Below, piece by piece: positions 10,728-24,585 of a stretch of 64,000 nucleotides of DNA; position 1 is the stretch's first letter; each line of letters begins with the position of its first letter. The DNA is from Struthio camelus (taxonomy: Eukaryota > Chordata > Aves > Struthioniformes > Struthionidae), in assembly GCF_040807025.1 (NCBI RefSeq), contig NC_090942.1, forward strand, positions 194,922,247 through 194,986,246, in the 5' to 3' direction. Made by a program: the position numbers and the translations under genes. Below the pieces are notes generated by a model that was given only the letters and a program-made list of their open reading frames with translations, was not told the origin of the DNA and ran no database searches.

Positions 10728-13700
10728 CTGCCAAGTAAAAAGGTACAAAGGACAATTTCACAAAGCACATTTTACAAATAAGCACCGCAGTGATATCCTC
10801 TTTGCTAAGATATAGGGAATTATAACAAATACAAAATGCTCCTGATATTTCAGAAAATTAGATTTCGAAATTCTTTTTCAATGGCAGACCATGAACTGTC
10901 TAACTTGAAAAGGTTCTTTTAAAGGCAGGACAACTTTGGCTTACCACTGATGTTAATTAAAAGTATTACTTTTTTCTTTACCATAATCTAGGCAATAGAT
11001 TACAAAGTATTTAAGGCGGCCTATATAAGGCATTATGCATTAGCTCAAACCATAATTCCATTGTAATACTGACACAGAATTATACCCTACTGTAATAATG
11101 CATCCTGGTTTGTTCTCAGCTGCTTTTTATAGGATCTCAGAGCTTTCAATGCCTATAGGAAACGCTGATAAATATGACAAATGTACTAAACAGAGTCTTA
11201 CTGAGAAAAAAAGCCAGGAGAGACACATCATGGCCAAAGAGGGGAAGAAACGTCCGTGCACCTAGGCAGCTCCTGGGAAGCAGCTCAAAGGGATGGGGCA
11301 AGCTGACAGAGGGCAGGAACAACTGCGGCTGCTAGCCATAGTTGTTCTGATGTAGCCTCTGCCTTCAAAAATCCCTCCATTCTCATGGCAGAGTCAGTCG
11401 AGAAGAAGACAGACCTAATCATAACAATAATAAGGAAAACAGAGATATATTTTCTGCTGTTTGGAAAACTCTACTGGTGCTTGCACAAGTCCCAAGCACA
11501 AATCATCGGGGCCTTCTCCAGCTGTCCTGACTGTACCTCACACCACATACCCCAGGAGCAAGCAAAACACGACTGCAGCTGAGAAAGAAAACACCTTGGC
11601 CTAGCTCTTATCTAGGTATCTGTGGTATTACCATTCCACTCAAACATCCTGAGATAATCTGCAGTGCTAGTCACAAATTCATCCTTTCTTTTTTCAGTTC
11701 CATTACAAAGGCCAAAGGCAGCCTACCTTTCCTCGTGAACAACGATAATGAAAACACATTAGCTACAGAATTAACATAGTCCAAATATTTTGATCTTTCC
11801 TCCCTTCTCCAGTCTTCCGAACTTTAATTAAATTAGGTGACTCTTATTGGGATTTTTTTCTTCTCCTTTTTTTAGGAAGAAAAAATAAGACAAAGTAAAA
11901 AGAGGAAAACCATCCTGAACATATAATATCTATATATATATCTATAATTTTAGCTAGCCTATAAAACTAAGTGTTATACATGCAACGCTGTGGATTTGGG
12001 ATCACAGCACGAAATCAAGTAAATTCAGCTTTTTCTAAGTGCAGAATTTAGAACAAGTAACTTATAAATATCACTGACCCTCTTTTCTTACATTTCCTGA
12101 CTAACCGTTTGATGGAGCTACTCTAGCGTTTTAGACAATTTCTCAACTGTACTCAAAAATATTTCAAAATAAAAAGTGAAAAAAAATCACATAAAATGTA
12201 AAACAACTGCTAGCCTTGTGCCTATTTGCCACTGGCAGCTTTTTTTTTTTTTTTTTTTTGCTGCGGGTTTTTTTTCTGCATTAAAATCAAAATTTTTGTT
12301 TCATTCAGTAACTCACATACTAGACACAGGAAGACTCTTCACTTCTCCCAAGCCAGCAGGCTCTGCTCTGAACTCCGTTACACTCGAGTAAGGTAAGATC
12401 AACTCTCTTGTCAGATCAGAAGCTGTCCTACTTATTTTAATCCCTTGGTCTTAGCGTTCAAGGGTGAAATTCAAAAAGAACAGGGAAATGAAGACAGGAT
12501 ATGACTGACAGGAGAGTTTTGTTTTTATTGTAAATGAGAAGGTACTCAGTTGTAGCACATTTCAGTGTTGCAGTGTCTCCCCAGGGTGTAGGAAGAGCAT
12601 CTACTGTCTTGTCGTAATACTGTAAATTCTGAACTACTTTTGCAGCAGCTCAGTGGGACAGTTATTCAGGTAATGTATGCTCATCTCTGCTTTTTTTAGA
12701 TATTTAGCCACAGAACTCAAACTTTGCAGCCATCAGCTTTTTAGGTAGCTATTTGGAAGAATAATAATAAGTGCTGTACACAACCCAGGCATGGCAGTCA
12801 GAGCAGAAATCTTCTCTCTTGCTAACCCAATTTTGCGGAAAACTACCTCCAGCAAAATGACACAAAAGATAATTCAGCTTCTCTTTCAGTTGTGCTGGTG
12901 CAGAGAGGGATACTGAGGTCCTCAGAAGGAGATGGGCTGGATTTCCCCAAAGTCCTAGCAATGGGATCATAAAGAATAACAAAGTAATGTAAAGTAACCT
13001 TAAATTTCCAAACATCCCCTCTTTCTTTGATAGTTTAAGTAAGGTTTGTTGATTTGGCAAGTACACTGCAGATGTTTAATATTTAGGCAGTAAGCCCAGC
13101 TTCAGTTACTGTGGATAAGAGCATTAAATGGATTTACTTGTAAATTACTCTGTAAATATCTGCCATGGGATTGCTGCATTTCTTCTCAACTGAGGCAGAG
13201 AAAAGTGTTGGTTCACTGTGGCAGCATCAATGCGTCTGACCTGGGTCACATTTGCAATGTTAATATACTCTAAGACAAAGAATCTTTTAACCAAAACCTG
13301 CTAAAACTCGCAGTATGTATCTATTACTGTCATTAACAGCACCAATGAAGCTTTGGAACAATGCAATTTGAAAATAAATTTTTTCCTTCTATCATATAGT
13401 TAGAAAAGGCTGGACTCAAAATACAGATATATGCTCTATGTGATTACTTAGAAACTGAAGACGGAATGGAAACGGACTCCAAGTAATGTACAGAATAATC
13501 TCATCTCTGTAAAATGCTACAGCATGTGCATGTGCATAAAAGGTTTTGTTCTCCTTCCAAAATATCGTCTACAGCAGCAGTCTTCATCTTCAGTGACAGC
13601 TTCCACATCTGTATTTTCTACCTACCTTTCAGCTTCCAGGGATCTTCTTGCATCTGTTTGTGAAGCACCACCGAAGAGCCTAGTGATGGGACAGAAGGGT

Positions 13701-16700
13701 TGGTGTGCACGCTTCCAGCACTATACGTACAGAGTCCTGGTGCCATCCAGCGGGCAGAGATGTAATTCACCAAGTAAGCAAGCTCTCATGAAGAACTGTA
13801 AAACTGCCTATCCTGCTTTCTGACACCCCCTTCTACCGGCCGTGACAGATACTAGGACAGGCAGTTAGCTTCAGATTCATACACACAGGTAGCTGTCTGC
13901 AGTGCAGGTTCCTCATTCATGACTTAGGTGTCTGAGCTCACATAACAGTCAATATTATCTTAAAAATCAATTAGTGTTACCCTAAAAGAGGCATTTATTT
14001 TGGTCTGCTCAAAGGATTGCTTAAATATTTCCATATACAAAACGCCTAAAAAAAGAAAAAGTAAATAAACTACTGGCAATTCAGAATTATCTTCTGAAAC
14101 ACCTCTGGCAGGATTCACTTTAGGACAGTTCACCTCTTGGCATCACATTTTTCCATGACCTTTACTCATCTGTTTGCAGAATAAACTTGTCTAGCTACAA
14201 GTCCTGGTTTCTGTCTGGCTTTTTAGCCTACTGTCCAGCCTCTCACTTTGTAAAAAATGCAATGGATAAAGGAGTGGTGTTCAAGGCATGTTTTGAGGGT
14301 AAGTTTTTATAAAGCTATCGTGCTGTCAGCTGGCAGAACAGTTCAGAGCTAGTCAACTATCTTAGTTTCGTGGCGTTAGATGCTGGAAAGCAAGATGAAA
14401 TGCTTTGCGCTGAGCACTAGAGTTTATTACCAAGAACTAGGCTTACTTCATTTGTATCCTTTCTAAAGTGATTATTACGGCAAGAAGCCTGACCCCACTT
14501 CATGATTATGGACTTTCTAATTTATTACAAATTGTTCTCTTCTCTTCTTTACTGCTCTCTTCTCTTCCCAGTCCCAGTGATTCAAGAGCTCATCTGTGAA
14601 AACAGATGACTTGGAAATATGGGGCCCCTATTCTCTGTTCCAGCTAAACTCCACTTATGATTAGAAGGGAGGGGGAAAATATTACTTTAAATCACCTTAA
14701 GTAAGTTCCCCGTATTTCTTGGTAGGCAGAGGGTTAGTTTGACTTCTAATAGAAATTAAACCACCTTAAGGTATTGTGACATAAGGTCAGCTGTTTAGGA
14801 ATGCTAACACCTTTCTGGCACATAGGAATAGGCAGAGAAGGTCTTTGGTTCTGCTATCATAACGCCTTTCTCTGAAGTTAAACACACATAGAGAAAAAAA
14901 TACACCTACTAAGGATATTTATCTTACTCTTATTCCTCTTTGTGGTCTGCAGATAGCTCTTCTACCAAAGGGATTTGCAGCAGAAGACTGGTTTAACTTT
15001 ATTTACAGTCCTCTTAAAAAATAAATAACCTTACCCTCAACCCAGAAAGTGCCCTCCCTAGAGTCAGACTGGCAGGATCTCCCTGCACAGAGCAGTCTGA
15101 GACCATATTAAAGCAAGAAAATGTGTGCAAGTAGAGAAGGATGCAGCTGTGAACACTACAGATGCAAATACAATTAAAGAAGCTACCTTTATTGTAACCC
15201 TGGGAGATTTACCCTGACCACCTCCCATCTTCTAGAGAGCAACCTACAAATATTTTTTTGTGGCTACATACGTCTCCCATTCCTCACTCATGGCTTAGCT
15301 TGGCAAGTAACAGGAATCCAAATACTGTAACTACATGCTAGGTTCACCCAGGGAGGCCTTACTGTCTTACTCACTTTCATTAAATCATTAGATAAGCAGG
15401 ATTTCTATATACTACTCTTTCTTATTCCCTATCACCTAACACAGAAATATCTCCTGCTTATTGTGTCCCACTGCAAAGTCCTCAGTGAAAAGAAATTAAC
15501 ACCACTGAACACTAACATTGAGCCTTAGCTTCATAGAAAGAGGCACACTACTCATCATTAACAATTAGAGAAATGAAGATAAATAATTTCTCATATCTAA
15601 GCCAGACTTTGCCAAAGTCCATGTTTACCTGAAGTTATGGTGGCTCCTTGAATGGCAATAGCGGAAAATCTGTGTAGAGGGATCTGCTCATATCTATAGT
15701 GTTTATACAGCTTTATTTGGGACAACAGAAGACTATGATAATGAGATAAACCTGTGGAGGGGACAGCCTCATAAATGCCCCTTCTGCTTTTTTAGGGAAA
15801 AGGAAGCATCAGCAATATAAAATCTCAGGTTAAAAGTCATGAAAAACAAAGGCAAAACTTTGGCGCTGGACCTGTGTTTAGATCTTCCCATCCCATTGTC
15901 TTTTGTGGTAGTGAGAAAGTGGGGATGCCCAGGGTACCCTCTTCAGCATCTCTGCATCAGTGAAGTTTTTCCCAGAGCACCTCTGAAGGGAAGGGTATAT
16001 TTGTGAGTGTACGTGTGGAGGTACAGTTGCTGAGGATAGATAGGAAAGAAGGCAGATACAGCTCTTTCTCTAATACATCTATTAAGAGATACTGGATAAA
16101 GTATCACCTTCATCCTCCCCCTTCTCTTGTTAGAGACAGTGGTCGGAGCTGCCCTACTTTCTGGTTTCCTTGGTACCCGTTTAGTGAGCATGTTTATTGT
16201 AACAGCAGGAGTCCTAATAGTGTGACTAAAGAAAAGCCCGTGAATAAGTAGTTAATAGTTCACAGGGATTTAAGAAACGTGAGTACCGATGTTTGCATGC
16301 ATATGTGTGTGTGTCTGCATATACCTGTGCGCACACATGCACAAATCTCACAGAGATTTCTGGAGGCTAGAAGAGTTTTCTTGGGACTGTGCAATAGCTG
16401 AAAAGAACAGAAGGTGGCATGTTTTCAGCATTTTCACTCAGGAAAAAAGATACAGTAAAGGAAATATAGGAAGGAAACAAATAGAGTAAAAGAATACAGA
16501 AGGAAACAGCTAAGTACAGGCCATATCCAGCTTGATAAATCTCTACACTTAACAATCCTGTTAACACGGAAAGCTGTTTTCCCCATTTTTGTAATGTATT
16601 TCGCTGATGCCCTAAGGGATGATTTTACTAGATTAGGGATAATAGCATGGTCAGCTGTGATACATTGCATTTTCAGACCTTTAATATTTTCTGAAAAATG

Positions 16701-18240
16701 TGAAATGCAGGTGTATATTTTGTTCTAGTTTTTGGAAAGACAAAATTCACACAACATGATCAAGATGTCTATTAGGAGGGCAAAAATGGCCCTGATGGTT
16801 TCTCTTTAAAGTGAATGTGTGTGAGAGAGAGTACCAGGAAAACAAGAAAATGAATTTACTTTTGCCAGAAAATTAAGAAGCAAAAAATCAAAGAAACAAA
16901 TTGGAGATGATGACAGAACTGTTTGTTTGTTTTCAAGTAATTAAATTAAGATCATTCTGGATAGTCAAACTGGCTTTGTGAAACTGTTACCATAAGCAAG
17001 TGCCTTTTAACATGCAGGCATCCTCTTGGCCTCTCTACTTTTTTTAAAAGGACACATTTCTGTCTTTTCCTGTTTATCTATTTTAACCAGTAGTTTCACC
17101 ACAAACTGTGTGACAAAAGCATGAAAAGACCCATTTCCCACAAACATTGGTGACTCACCAGCTAGGTTGCAATTTGTGTCTCTCAAGCTCACTTTTTCAC
17201 CGTGGGTTTACTACAAGCAAACTGGAAGTTAAACTCAAGTGCACTGGAGGGATGGTAAGGGCTGGTCTGAGCCAGATCGAAACGATCTCTCCCTTCCCAA
17301 CCAGGGGTGCCAGGAGCCAACAGAGAGTTAAAACCTACATTCACATGGCAAACGGGAATAAAGCTGCGTCGTTGTTGCCCCTTTGAAAGATCTTGGACTT
17401 GGTCCTACATCAGATGGCTCTTCTTTGTTTAGCAGCCAAATTCACTTGTTCCCTGGGAAGCTGATTAGATTTTAACTTCATACCTTCACCAAATGTAGGA
17501 GACTCTCTTAAAATGTCTGGAGACTTGGGAGAAAGGACCCAGGTGGCTCAGATGCTGGCAGCCCAGCTAGGAAGTACGCGCTCACTGACAGGCTAGGGTG
17601 CAAGTCTGAGCTTGCTGCCTTTCTCTGTTTGGGGGCATTTTCAGGCCACTGCGTTAATTAGCAACACCAAACACAGCTCGCAGCAGTTGCAGAACGGGAG
17701 CTGGGGCAGCAGCAACCCAGGAGAAGCACGCAAGGAGAAGCTGTGCCTCTGCTGATGTTTTCTAGCCCCCAGGCTGCGGGCACAAGGGAGGTGGGAATCC
17801 TGCTGCTGCAGCATAGTGACATAAAATGGACAGGAGAGGCACTGAAACATGGACTTTCAGAGGACTTCTGTCATTTAACTTGTGTTTTCTCAAAGCATTT
17901 ACTTGCAATTTACTGCTGCTCTCTGAGCATGAGGCATTTTGAAGGAATGGTTGTGCTGCACTCACACACTGCATGACCGTGACTGAAAAACTCAAGCTGG
18001 AAGTAGAGATAGCAGCTGCTGTTCCCAGGAGGTGCGACTGCTCAAGTCATCTAAAATACCACTAGTCTGCTCATTTTTGACTCAAGCACAGCATATCAGA
18101 TTAGTTTCCCTGACCCCAAGAACTAGGAGGTGCATTCTCAGGTTTTGGCTAAAGGTCTAGCTGCTATGATTCCTTCCCAGGCAAATGCACCTAGAATTCT
18201 GCTTTCTAGCCTGGACCCCTTCAACCTTGTGGCCTTATCC
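10728..18240. other. Intergenic, no gene seen
   Basis: Unique sequence with only short random ORFs, a T20 run at 12240-12259 and a CA/TG-rich patch near 16290-16345. No exon chain, tRNA or other RNA gene recognised. Confidence 0.5.
12240..12259. repeat. Poly-T run
   Basis: Twenty consecutive T, shortly followed by a second T8 run; a simple homopolymer. Confidence 0.95.
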
Positions 18241-18247
18241 CAAGGAA

Positions 18248-18452
18248 TTACATATAAATATAAATGTGTATTATACAATATAAAAATATAAGCACATACA
18301 CAAAACATATAACGTTTTAAGTATATTCACATCTATTAAAATTAAATCTATAAAACTATAAAATCTATTAAAATTATATAATATACACAAATATATTTTA
18401 AATGCAGCAGTATGTAAACTTTAAAATATATTGTATGTATTACATAATACAA
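18248..18452. repeat. AT-rich low-complexity tract
   Basis: About 200 bases of almost pure A/T with TATAAAATATA-type motifs and a local duplication of ATCTATTAAAATTA. Confidence 0.85.
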
Positions 18453-20754
18453 CCCATATAAAACTTACACAAGAACAAAAATATACTCTGTGTGACTTCA
18501 TTCTGAGAGTCAAATTGGACAGAAAAAACTCCAAGCTGCACTGCACCAAGCCAAAAGAACTCAAACAAAAACTGTTATTAGAGATACTGTTTTCTGAGAG
18601 GAAAAGTAATAAACTTGAAGTAAAACTGCTACTATTAAAAAAAAAAAAAATCCCTTTGCCAGAGTTTTCTCAGTGCCACTGAGGAGACCGTAGTTTTAGA
18701 TGGAGGGTTCCCTTATTGCATTTGCTTCCAGAGATTTCCACTTAGAGTTTTTTTCATATTTTTGTATCCAAACTCCTCTTGAGCCTAGCTGCTAGCTCCT
18801 CAGCCTAACATGTGATAATAGAATCTGAATTTCTCGGGCAAGCTTTCTAGCTGCAAGGCTAGCACAAAAAAATCCTGACCTTAAGAAGAAGAGCTATCGA
18901 ATTGCCCATGCTTTGCCTGGCTACATAAAAGCAGGAAGCAAGTTCCGGCTCTGAAACCTATCACTTTGGAGAAGCCAGTCTGGTCATAAAAATTTAAGGC
19001 AGAAAAAAAATAGCTGCAAGCTGGTTTATGCCCCAGTGCACAGCCTGCCATTCGCACGAACCAGGCTTTTCCCTTGTAGCAAATAAGGCATGTAGACACT
19101 TAATCAGCCTGGACAATTGTCTCCTCCATCTGTGCCTAATTTTAGGTGTTTGTGCCCACCGTCATGCACTGCAGAAACCTTTCTTTTGGCTCTGCTTCCT
19201 AAAGATCACCTAAGTTAGGATCTGAGTGGTGTTTAGCTAATTTGAGCATGGCCTGCTGTAACTTTGGCCTCTGAAATCTTTGAAGATCTGGAATAAACGA
19301 GGACATCCCCACGCAGCAAAGTGAGCGGGGCAGCTGAAGTCAAATCCTGGGATGGAGGAAGTCTTTGAGGGTGCAGAGGAACCCTGGGGGTGCCTGTACT
19401 CTACTGCAGGCTGTTGCTCTAGGGCTGCACAGGGGATGTGGGGCATTATGTGGTAGGTATGTGAAGTCTTGGGCTCATTAAAATTGCTGTATCTGTGATG
19501 CATGGGCAGCCTCTGCTGTCCAGAAATCCTTTACAAATCTTTCCAGCTGATGCTCTTTGAGAGTGGAGGGTGGGATACAAACCTCTCCCTTCCCCTCATG
19601 GGGAAGGTCCATTTCTGTCGATTAGGGCAAATGCTCCCTAAGTCAAGTTTGCAGAGAGGGTTTCAAGACGTGAAGACATCCTGAGGCCAGGAATCCTGTC
19701 TCAAGAAGACTATATAAAGTACATCATTGATGAGGTGGTCTGTGGCACTGTTCTGTGAACCTGCTTTGTGATATGGACATGGGAGGACACATCCCCTTCC
19801 TATGAAGGCAACATATTGACACTTCAGCATTATTTTTTCCTTGAAGGCAGAGGCTTGTGGTGCTCTGAACCACAAGCTCTGAACACTTAGTCACGCTACA
19901 GTTCCTGCCGGGCACAGTGTAGCTTGATGTACTGAAAGCCAAGTCTCTTGTCAAGAAATGGAAAAGCTCAGCCACGTCCCCATGAGCTACTTAGTTTACA
20001 GAATTTGGTATTGAAGTTTCTCTCTTGCCAGGATCATTTTGGTGCCATTAGAAACAAAAGAAAAAATACATCAGTGAAGGAGACACTTGATAGCCCAAGA
20101 AATACTCTTTTAACCTTCTGTTACAAATAACAAAGAATAAAAAGAGCATGTTTATAAGGTAAATAAAATCACCAGCAGTATCTTTTACTTCTGCCCCTGC
20201 TTTCCTCTCTCCAGATTCTTTACCTCATTCTGTTGAGATCATATGCCTTCATAGGATATGCACAAGGAAAAGGCTAGCGACTCATCATAGCGTTTCAAGC
20301 AGTCCTCAGCAGGAGCTCTAGGCAGATGTGAGGTGAGAGTAAATCAGCTGTCAGAAACCTAAGACGCTGACAAACGAAAACTTTCAGTCCCTCTCACCCC
20401 AGGAAAAAAATACATTATTTTTTGTACTTCATACTATCAGTTCCAAGCTTGGGACTGCTAGTTCTTTGTACACATGACTGTTAGATCAAGAGCACGGCTC
20501 TTCTTGCTTGGGTGATCTGCCTGTGATGGTGCCCAGCAGGAGATTGATAGGGAAGGACTGTGAGAGAGAGAAGATTAACAGCCAGATCCTTCTCCTCAGC
20601 CCTCAGCTTTTTCCAGTCTGGGCTTGCTGAATTAGCTGTTGAAACAAATAGCTGATTTGAAGGGACCTTTCTATATGGTTTTTGCTCGCTACTTTTTTAC
20701 CCAATTACAGTTTTGTATCCACATCATACTACTTTGCAGCAATTAGTTGTTGGG
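18453..20754. other. Intergenic, no gene seen
   Basis: Unique sequence, short random ORFs only. Confidence 0.5.
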
Positions 20755-21045
20755 TGACAAGGTATTCCCTACTCTGTTTCACCCTTCCAGCCAGAAAATT
20801 TTTGCCGGGTGGAACCTCTCTCTTATATTAAGAGAGATAGCGAATCATTGTTCCCTGCTCGCTGTTTCTGTAACATTCAGGATTTAATGCACCTCTGCAA
20901 CATTCCCCCATGGGCATTTCTTTTCCAGGCTGAAGAGTAGAAAGGAATCTTGTCTATTTAATCTCTCCCTACGGGGAAGAAATTCACTACCTTTAACCAT
21001 TCTTGTTGTCATTCTGTGTGTCCTGTTTAGTTCCATTATATGTTT
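20755..21045 (-). mobile_element. Possible ancient CR1/L3-like LINE remnant
   Basis: Antisense blocks resemble CR1 in the right order: a TATTCC...TTTCACCCTTCC block, a TTTCTTTTCCAGGCTGAAGA block and a CCATTCTTGTTGTCATTCTG block. Highly diverged, so low confidence. Confidence 0.35.
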
Positions 21046-24000
21046 TTTTTGGATGGGAACGGGAGGGAGAGAAGCAGGAATTAACGCATTATTACAGAGA
21101 CGGGTGCATCAGGCCTTTATGAAGAATGCTTCCTCTTCTTTTCCATGGTAACTGAGTTCTCTCATAACTTTTGCTACACAGATAGTCAAACAGACACTAC
21201 ACATGACAACCATTACACCCGATCTCCCAGTTCCACTAGTTTAACTGGAGCAGTTTAATTTGTGCAGCTGCAATTTCATGCTTTACACTATGGTAAATTA
21301 CAGGAAAACTTAGGTATCTACCATTAAAATGCAAGTAACAATAAATAGGAAGAATCCAGTACATTCTTAAGCATTGCCCACAAAAAAACCCAGATGCACT
21401 ATTTTAGAATCTTCCATCTAGTCTATCCATTTTTATTGGAAATCAATGGCTACTTAGCAAAGCAACAGTAATCTTCTGAAAGATTACATTATCTTGGGAT
21501 AAATGATGAGAAGATCAAAACTCAGAAAGCTAATAACTTGAGAGTAATTTACTGAACAGCTCTCAAAGTTACAGCATTCAGTGGTAAGAGCTAAATTTAA
21601 AGAGTCTTTCTTTCAAAAGACAGTTATAAATCCTACAATGCTTAAATATAATCATGCTTGGGTTGTGAAGAAAAAGTCATCTTGGACCTGATGAAGCATG
21701 CTTGGACACCTAGTAGTACTAGAATTCCACCAAACGCCAAAATGTACGTGGACATGACTTAACCATGTGGACAGTCTCAGATTGGGAAATTAATGCTATT
21801 TGATTTATTGACAGATTCTTGTGATCAGATTCTTTGTTGATTTACAGCTTATGTAGTCATTTCTATTGGAGCAGGATAGAAACATTCTGACTTGAACTAG
21901 CATAAATCATGACAGCTAGCTCACAGATGTTACACTGAATGATTCAGTTCAGTCTGAGGAACTCCTAAAGAGTATAATGTACACGAACAAGTTTAGATAG
22001 TAGAAGGGGACAAACTTAGCAAAGCAGGAATCATTGCCTGGTAGTTTATCCTTATTTTTAGCAGGTGGTAGATATACTCTTAAGTGTTGCCCTTGTACCT
22101 AGCCACGTCGTGTGGCCTTTCTGGCAACGAAGGAAGCGGGTGCTAATATTGAAGAATTCATCTGTCAGCCAGAAGTTAGAGGGTAGTGCTGACCAGATTA
22201 CAAGGGGTAGGGTGAGGGGGGAAAGGTTCAGAGCTGCCATTTCTTTGTGCAGCATAGTATACCTAACAGATTAGCCATAAGTGTTTACATCTCAGACATT
22301 TCCAATCTGATATATTTGCCACTGGGAAAGAAATCTCATGAGCTGGCACAATAAATTATTGATAGCAACACCAGTGCTGCAGGAGCAAGAGAACAGCCTG
22401 CTGCAGACTCACCTTTACTTGTCAAGGAGTATAGTACAGTCAGCCATGCCAGCTCACAGCACCACGATGATCAAACCTAGAAAGAACTTGCAGACCCAGC
22501 AGTGATACCTACAAGATCTAGAGATTTCTGATTTTCCTACATGAAAATTCTCTTTCTGTACTGTAAGTGCAACTACAATGATTAAAAAGCAGCCTCTGCA
22601 CTGAACACTTCATGACTAGAAAACAATAACTTCAGGAATAAAGCAGTGAGATTTATGGCAAACACAGCAGTGTGTGTCCTTCTGTCCATTAGTTTTTCTT
22701 AACATTGTATTTCTGACCATTCCTCACAGTGTGATGTTTATGCATAAATTTGAGATTATTAACCAAAAGGAAAGTAGTTTTATTTTTTTTCTCATACAAA
22801 TGCCAAATATCACAGCCACAGACATAAAGAAGAAATTGTTCCAAATAAATATGTATGGAAAGACTTCTCACAGCTTGATAACAAATTTAAAAACAGTAAT
22901 TACTGTATAAAGGGCTTAACAAATGGTATTACTGCTAGCAGAATAAGCATGTCCAGGGAAAAGAGGATTGAATACATAATCTGGAAATAGATTAAATATA
23001 TATATATAATATATTCAGTTTATTGCATGGATAGATAAATATTAACATATTTGTGCACGTAACTGGAAACAAGGCACTTATTCAGGTTAGTATAAACAAG
23101 GCCACTTGTTAAGTAGAAAGGAAAATGTTAATAAGCCTTCAAAACATCTTGCTGAAACCCAAAACCTTGAAGCCATAACACAAGAGGCATGCAGTTACAG
23201 ATATATTTATAGTTCACTAAATTGTAAGAAATCCATTTTCTTAAGAAGGGGACAAATCTAGCAGGCCTGGCTGAAAACACTGGGATATTTTTTCCCACAC
23301 AGAGGGAAATGAACCCACGAATCTCACTCATTCTTCTCTAGCTTTTCAGTGTTCATTTTGTGCTTTTCTTTATCATCAGTTTGCACTGTTATTTTATATA
23401 ATTTCAGAAAAATATTGGTCTGATAATCGATATCAACCTAAACATTTTACAGAGGTGTAATCAGATACTATTCAAAGCAGTGATCAAGTTGTCTACTGGG
23501 CTCAATATCTGGCTTGTAAAACACACAGTTTTTTATGTGATTTCATTAAAAAAAAAAAAAAAAGATTTTGCCTGCAGGTGACTTGGTGACATTTCAGTTT
23601 GCTAAAATTCAAAAGCAGAAAAATAGCTCTAGTGATAAACACCTAATTTCTGTATTTATTTTTTTATATATATATATATATATTTAAAAGATCTTCTTTG
23701 CTTATACAAAACAGGCATTCTATAAATATTAAAATGTTCTATTATTTACATGTATCCAATTTTACTGTAGAATCATTAACTGCTATTATCCAAACATGCA
23801 GGTTCTAGGAGATGAATTCTGCCTTTTTCATAATCACAACCTTTTGGCATAAAGGCACAAAGGCAAATTTTATCCTAGGTTACAATTGCAACTCACCTAG
23901 TTCTAAACTTAAACTAAATAAAAAAATATCTATGGGTTGAATCTTTGATCAATCTTGCCCACATAATACATGGATCACAATACCAGGAACTTCACTGAAA

Positions 24001-24465
24001 GAACAAATTAATGTCAGCTGACTAGGGAAAAGGTCTAATGCACTGGGCACATCTTGCAGAAAATTGTTTCATCCTAGAACTCAGATTAATTAAAATAAAA
24101 GATGACTGCATGCTTTTAACAATGGAATTTGACCTTAGGTGGTTGAAAACATCTTTCAATTACGCAGTCCCAATCACAGTCTTCAGAAAACCCAGAAAGG
24201 ATAGGACAGATTCTGACCTGATTCATTTCGTGAAAAACGGATGAAATCTTATGAAATGAATGACATCACAACTATATCAATCCAGAGCAAAGGGTATGTC
24301 CCTCTGTGGACATATTTACCGTGTACAATGAATTATAGCACATATCTTCCCAAGCTAGTAAATCTCAACATTTCTGACCTCTATGGCTCAGAGGACAATT
24401 GTGCAGAACTACTAGGCCTGGTTTGCCTGTGTTTGCATGGCATTACAGGTCTTATTAGACGGCAT
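21046..24465. other. Intergenic, no gene seen
   Basis: Unique AT-rich sequence with a TA microsatellite at 23665-23683 and an A15 run near 23550. Confidence 0.5.
23665..23683. repeat. TA dinucleotide microsatellite
   Basis: About nine TA units following a T run. Confidence 0.9.
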
Positions 24466-24585
24466 TACCCGTCTGGATGTGATCCTGGGCAATATGCTCT
24501 AGGTGACCTTGCTTGAGCAGGGAGGTTGGACTAGATATCTCCAGAGGTCCCTTCCAACCTAAACGATTCTGTGATTCTGTGATTC
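24466..24585 (+). mobile_element. CR1 LINE 3' end
   Basis: Sense CR1 end: GTCTGGATGTGATCCTGGGC, GCTTGAGCAGGGAGGTTGGA, AGAGGTCCCTTCCAACCT and a tail with two ATTCTGTG-type octamers. Confidence 0.9.
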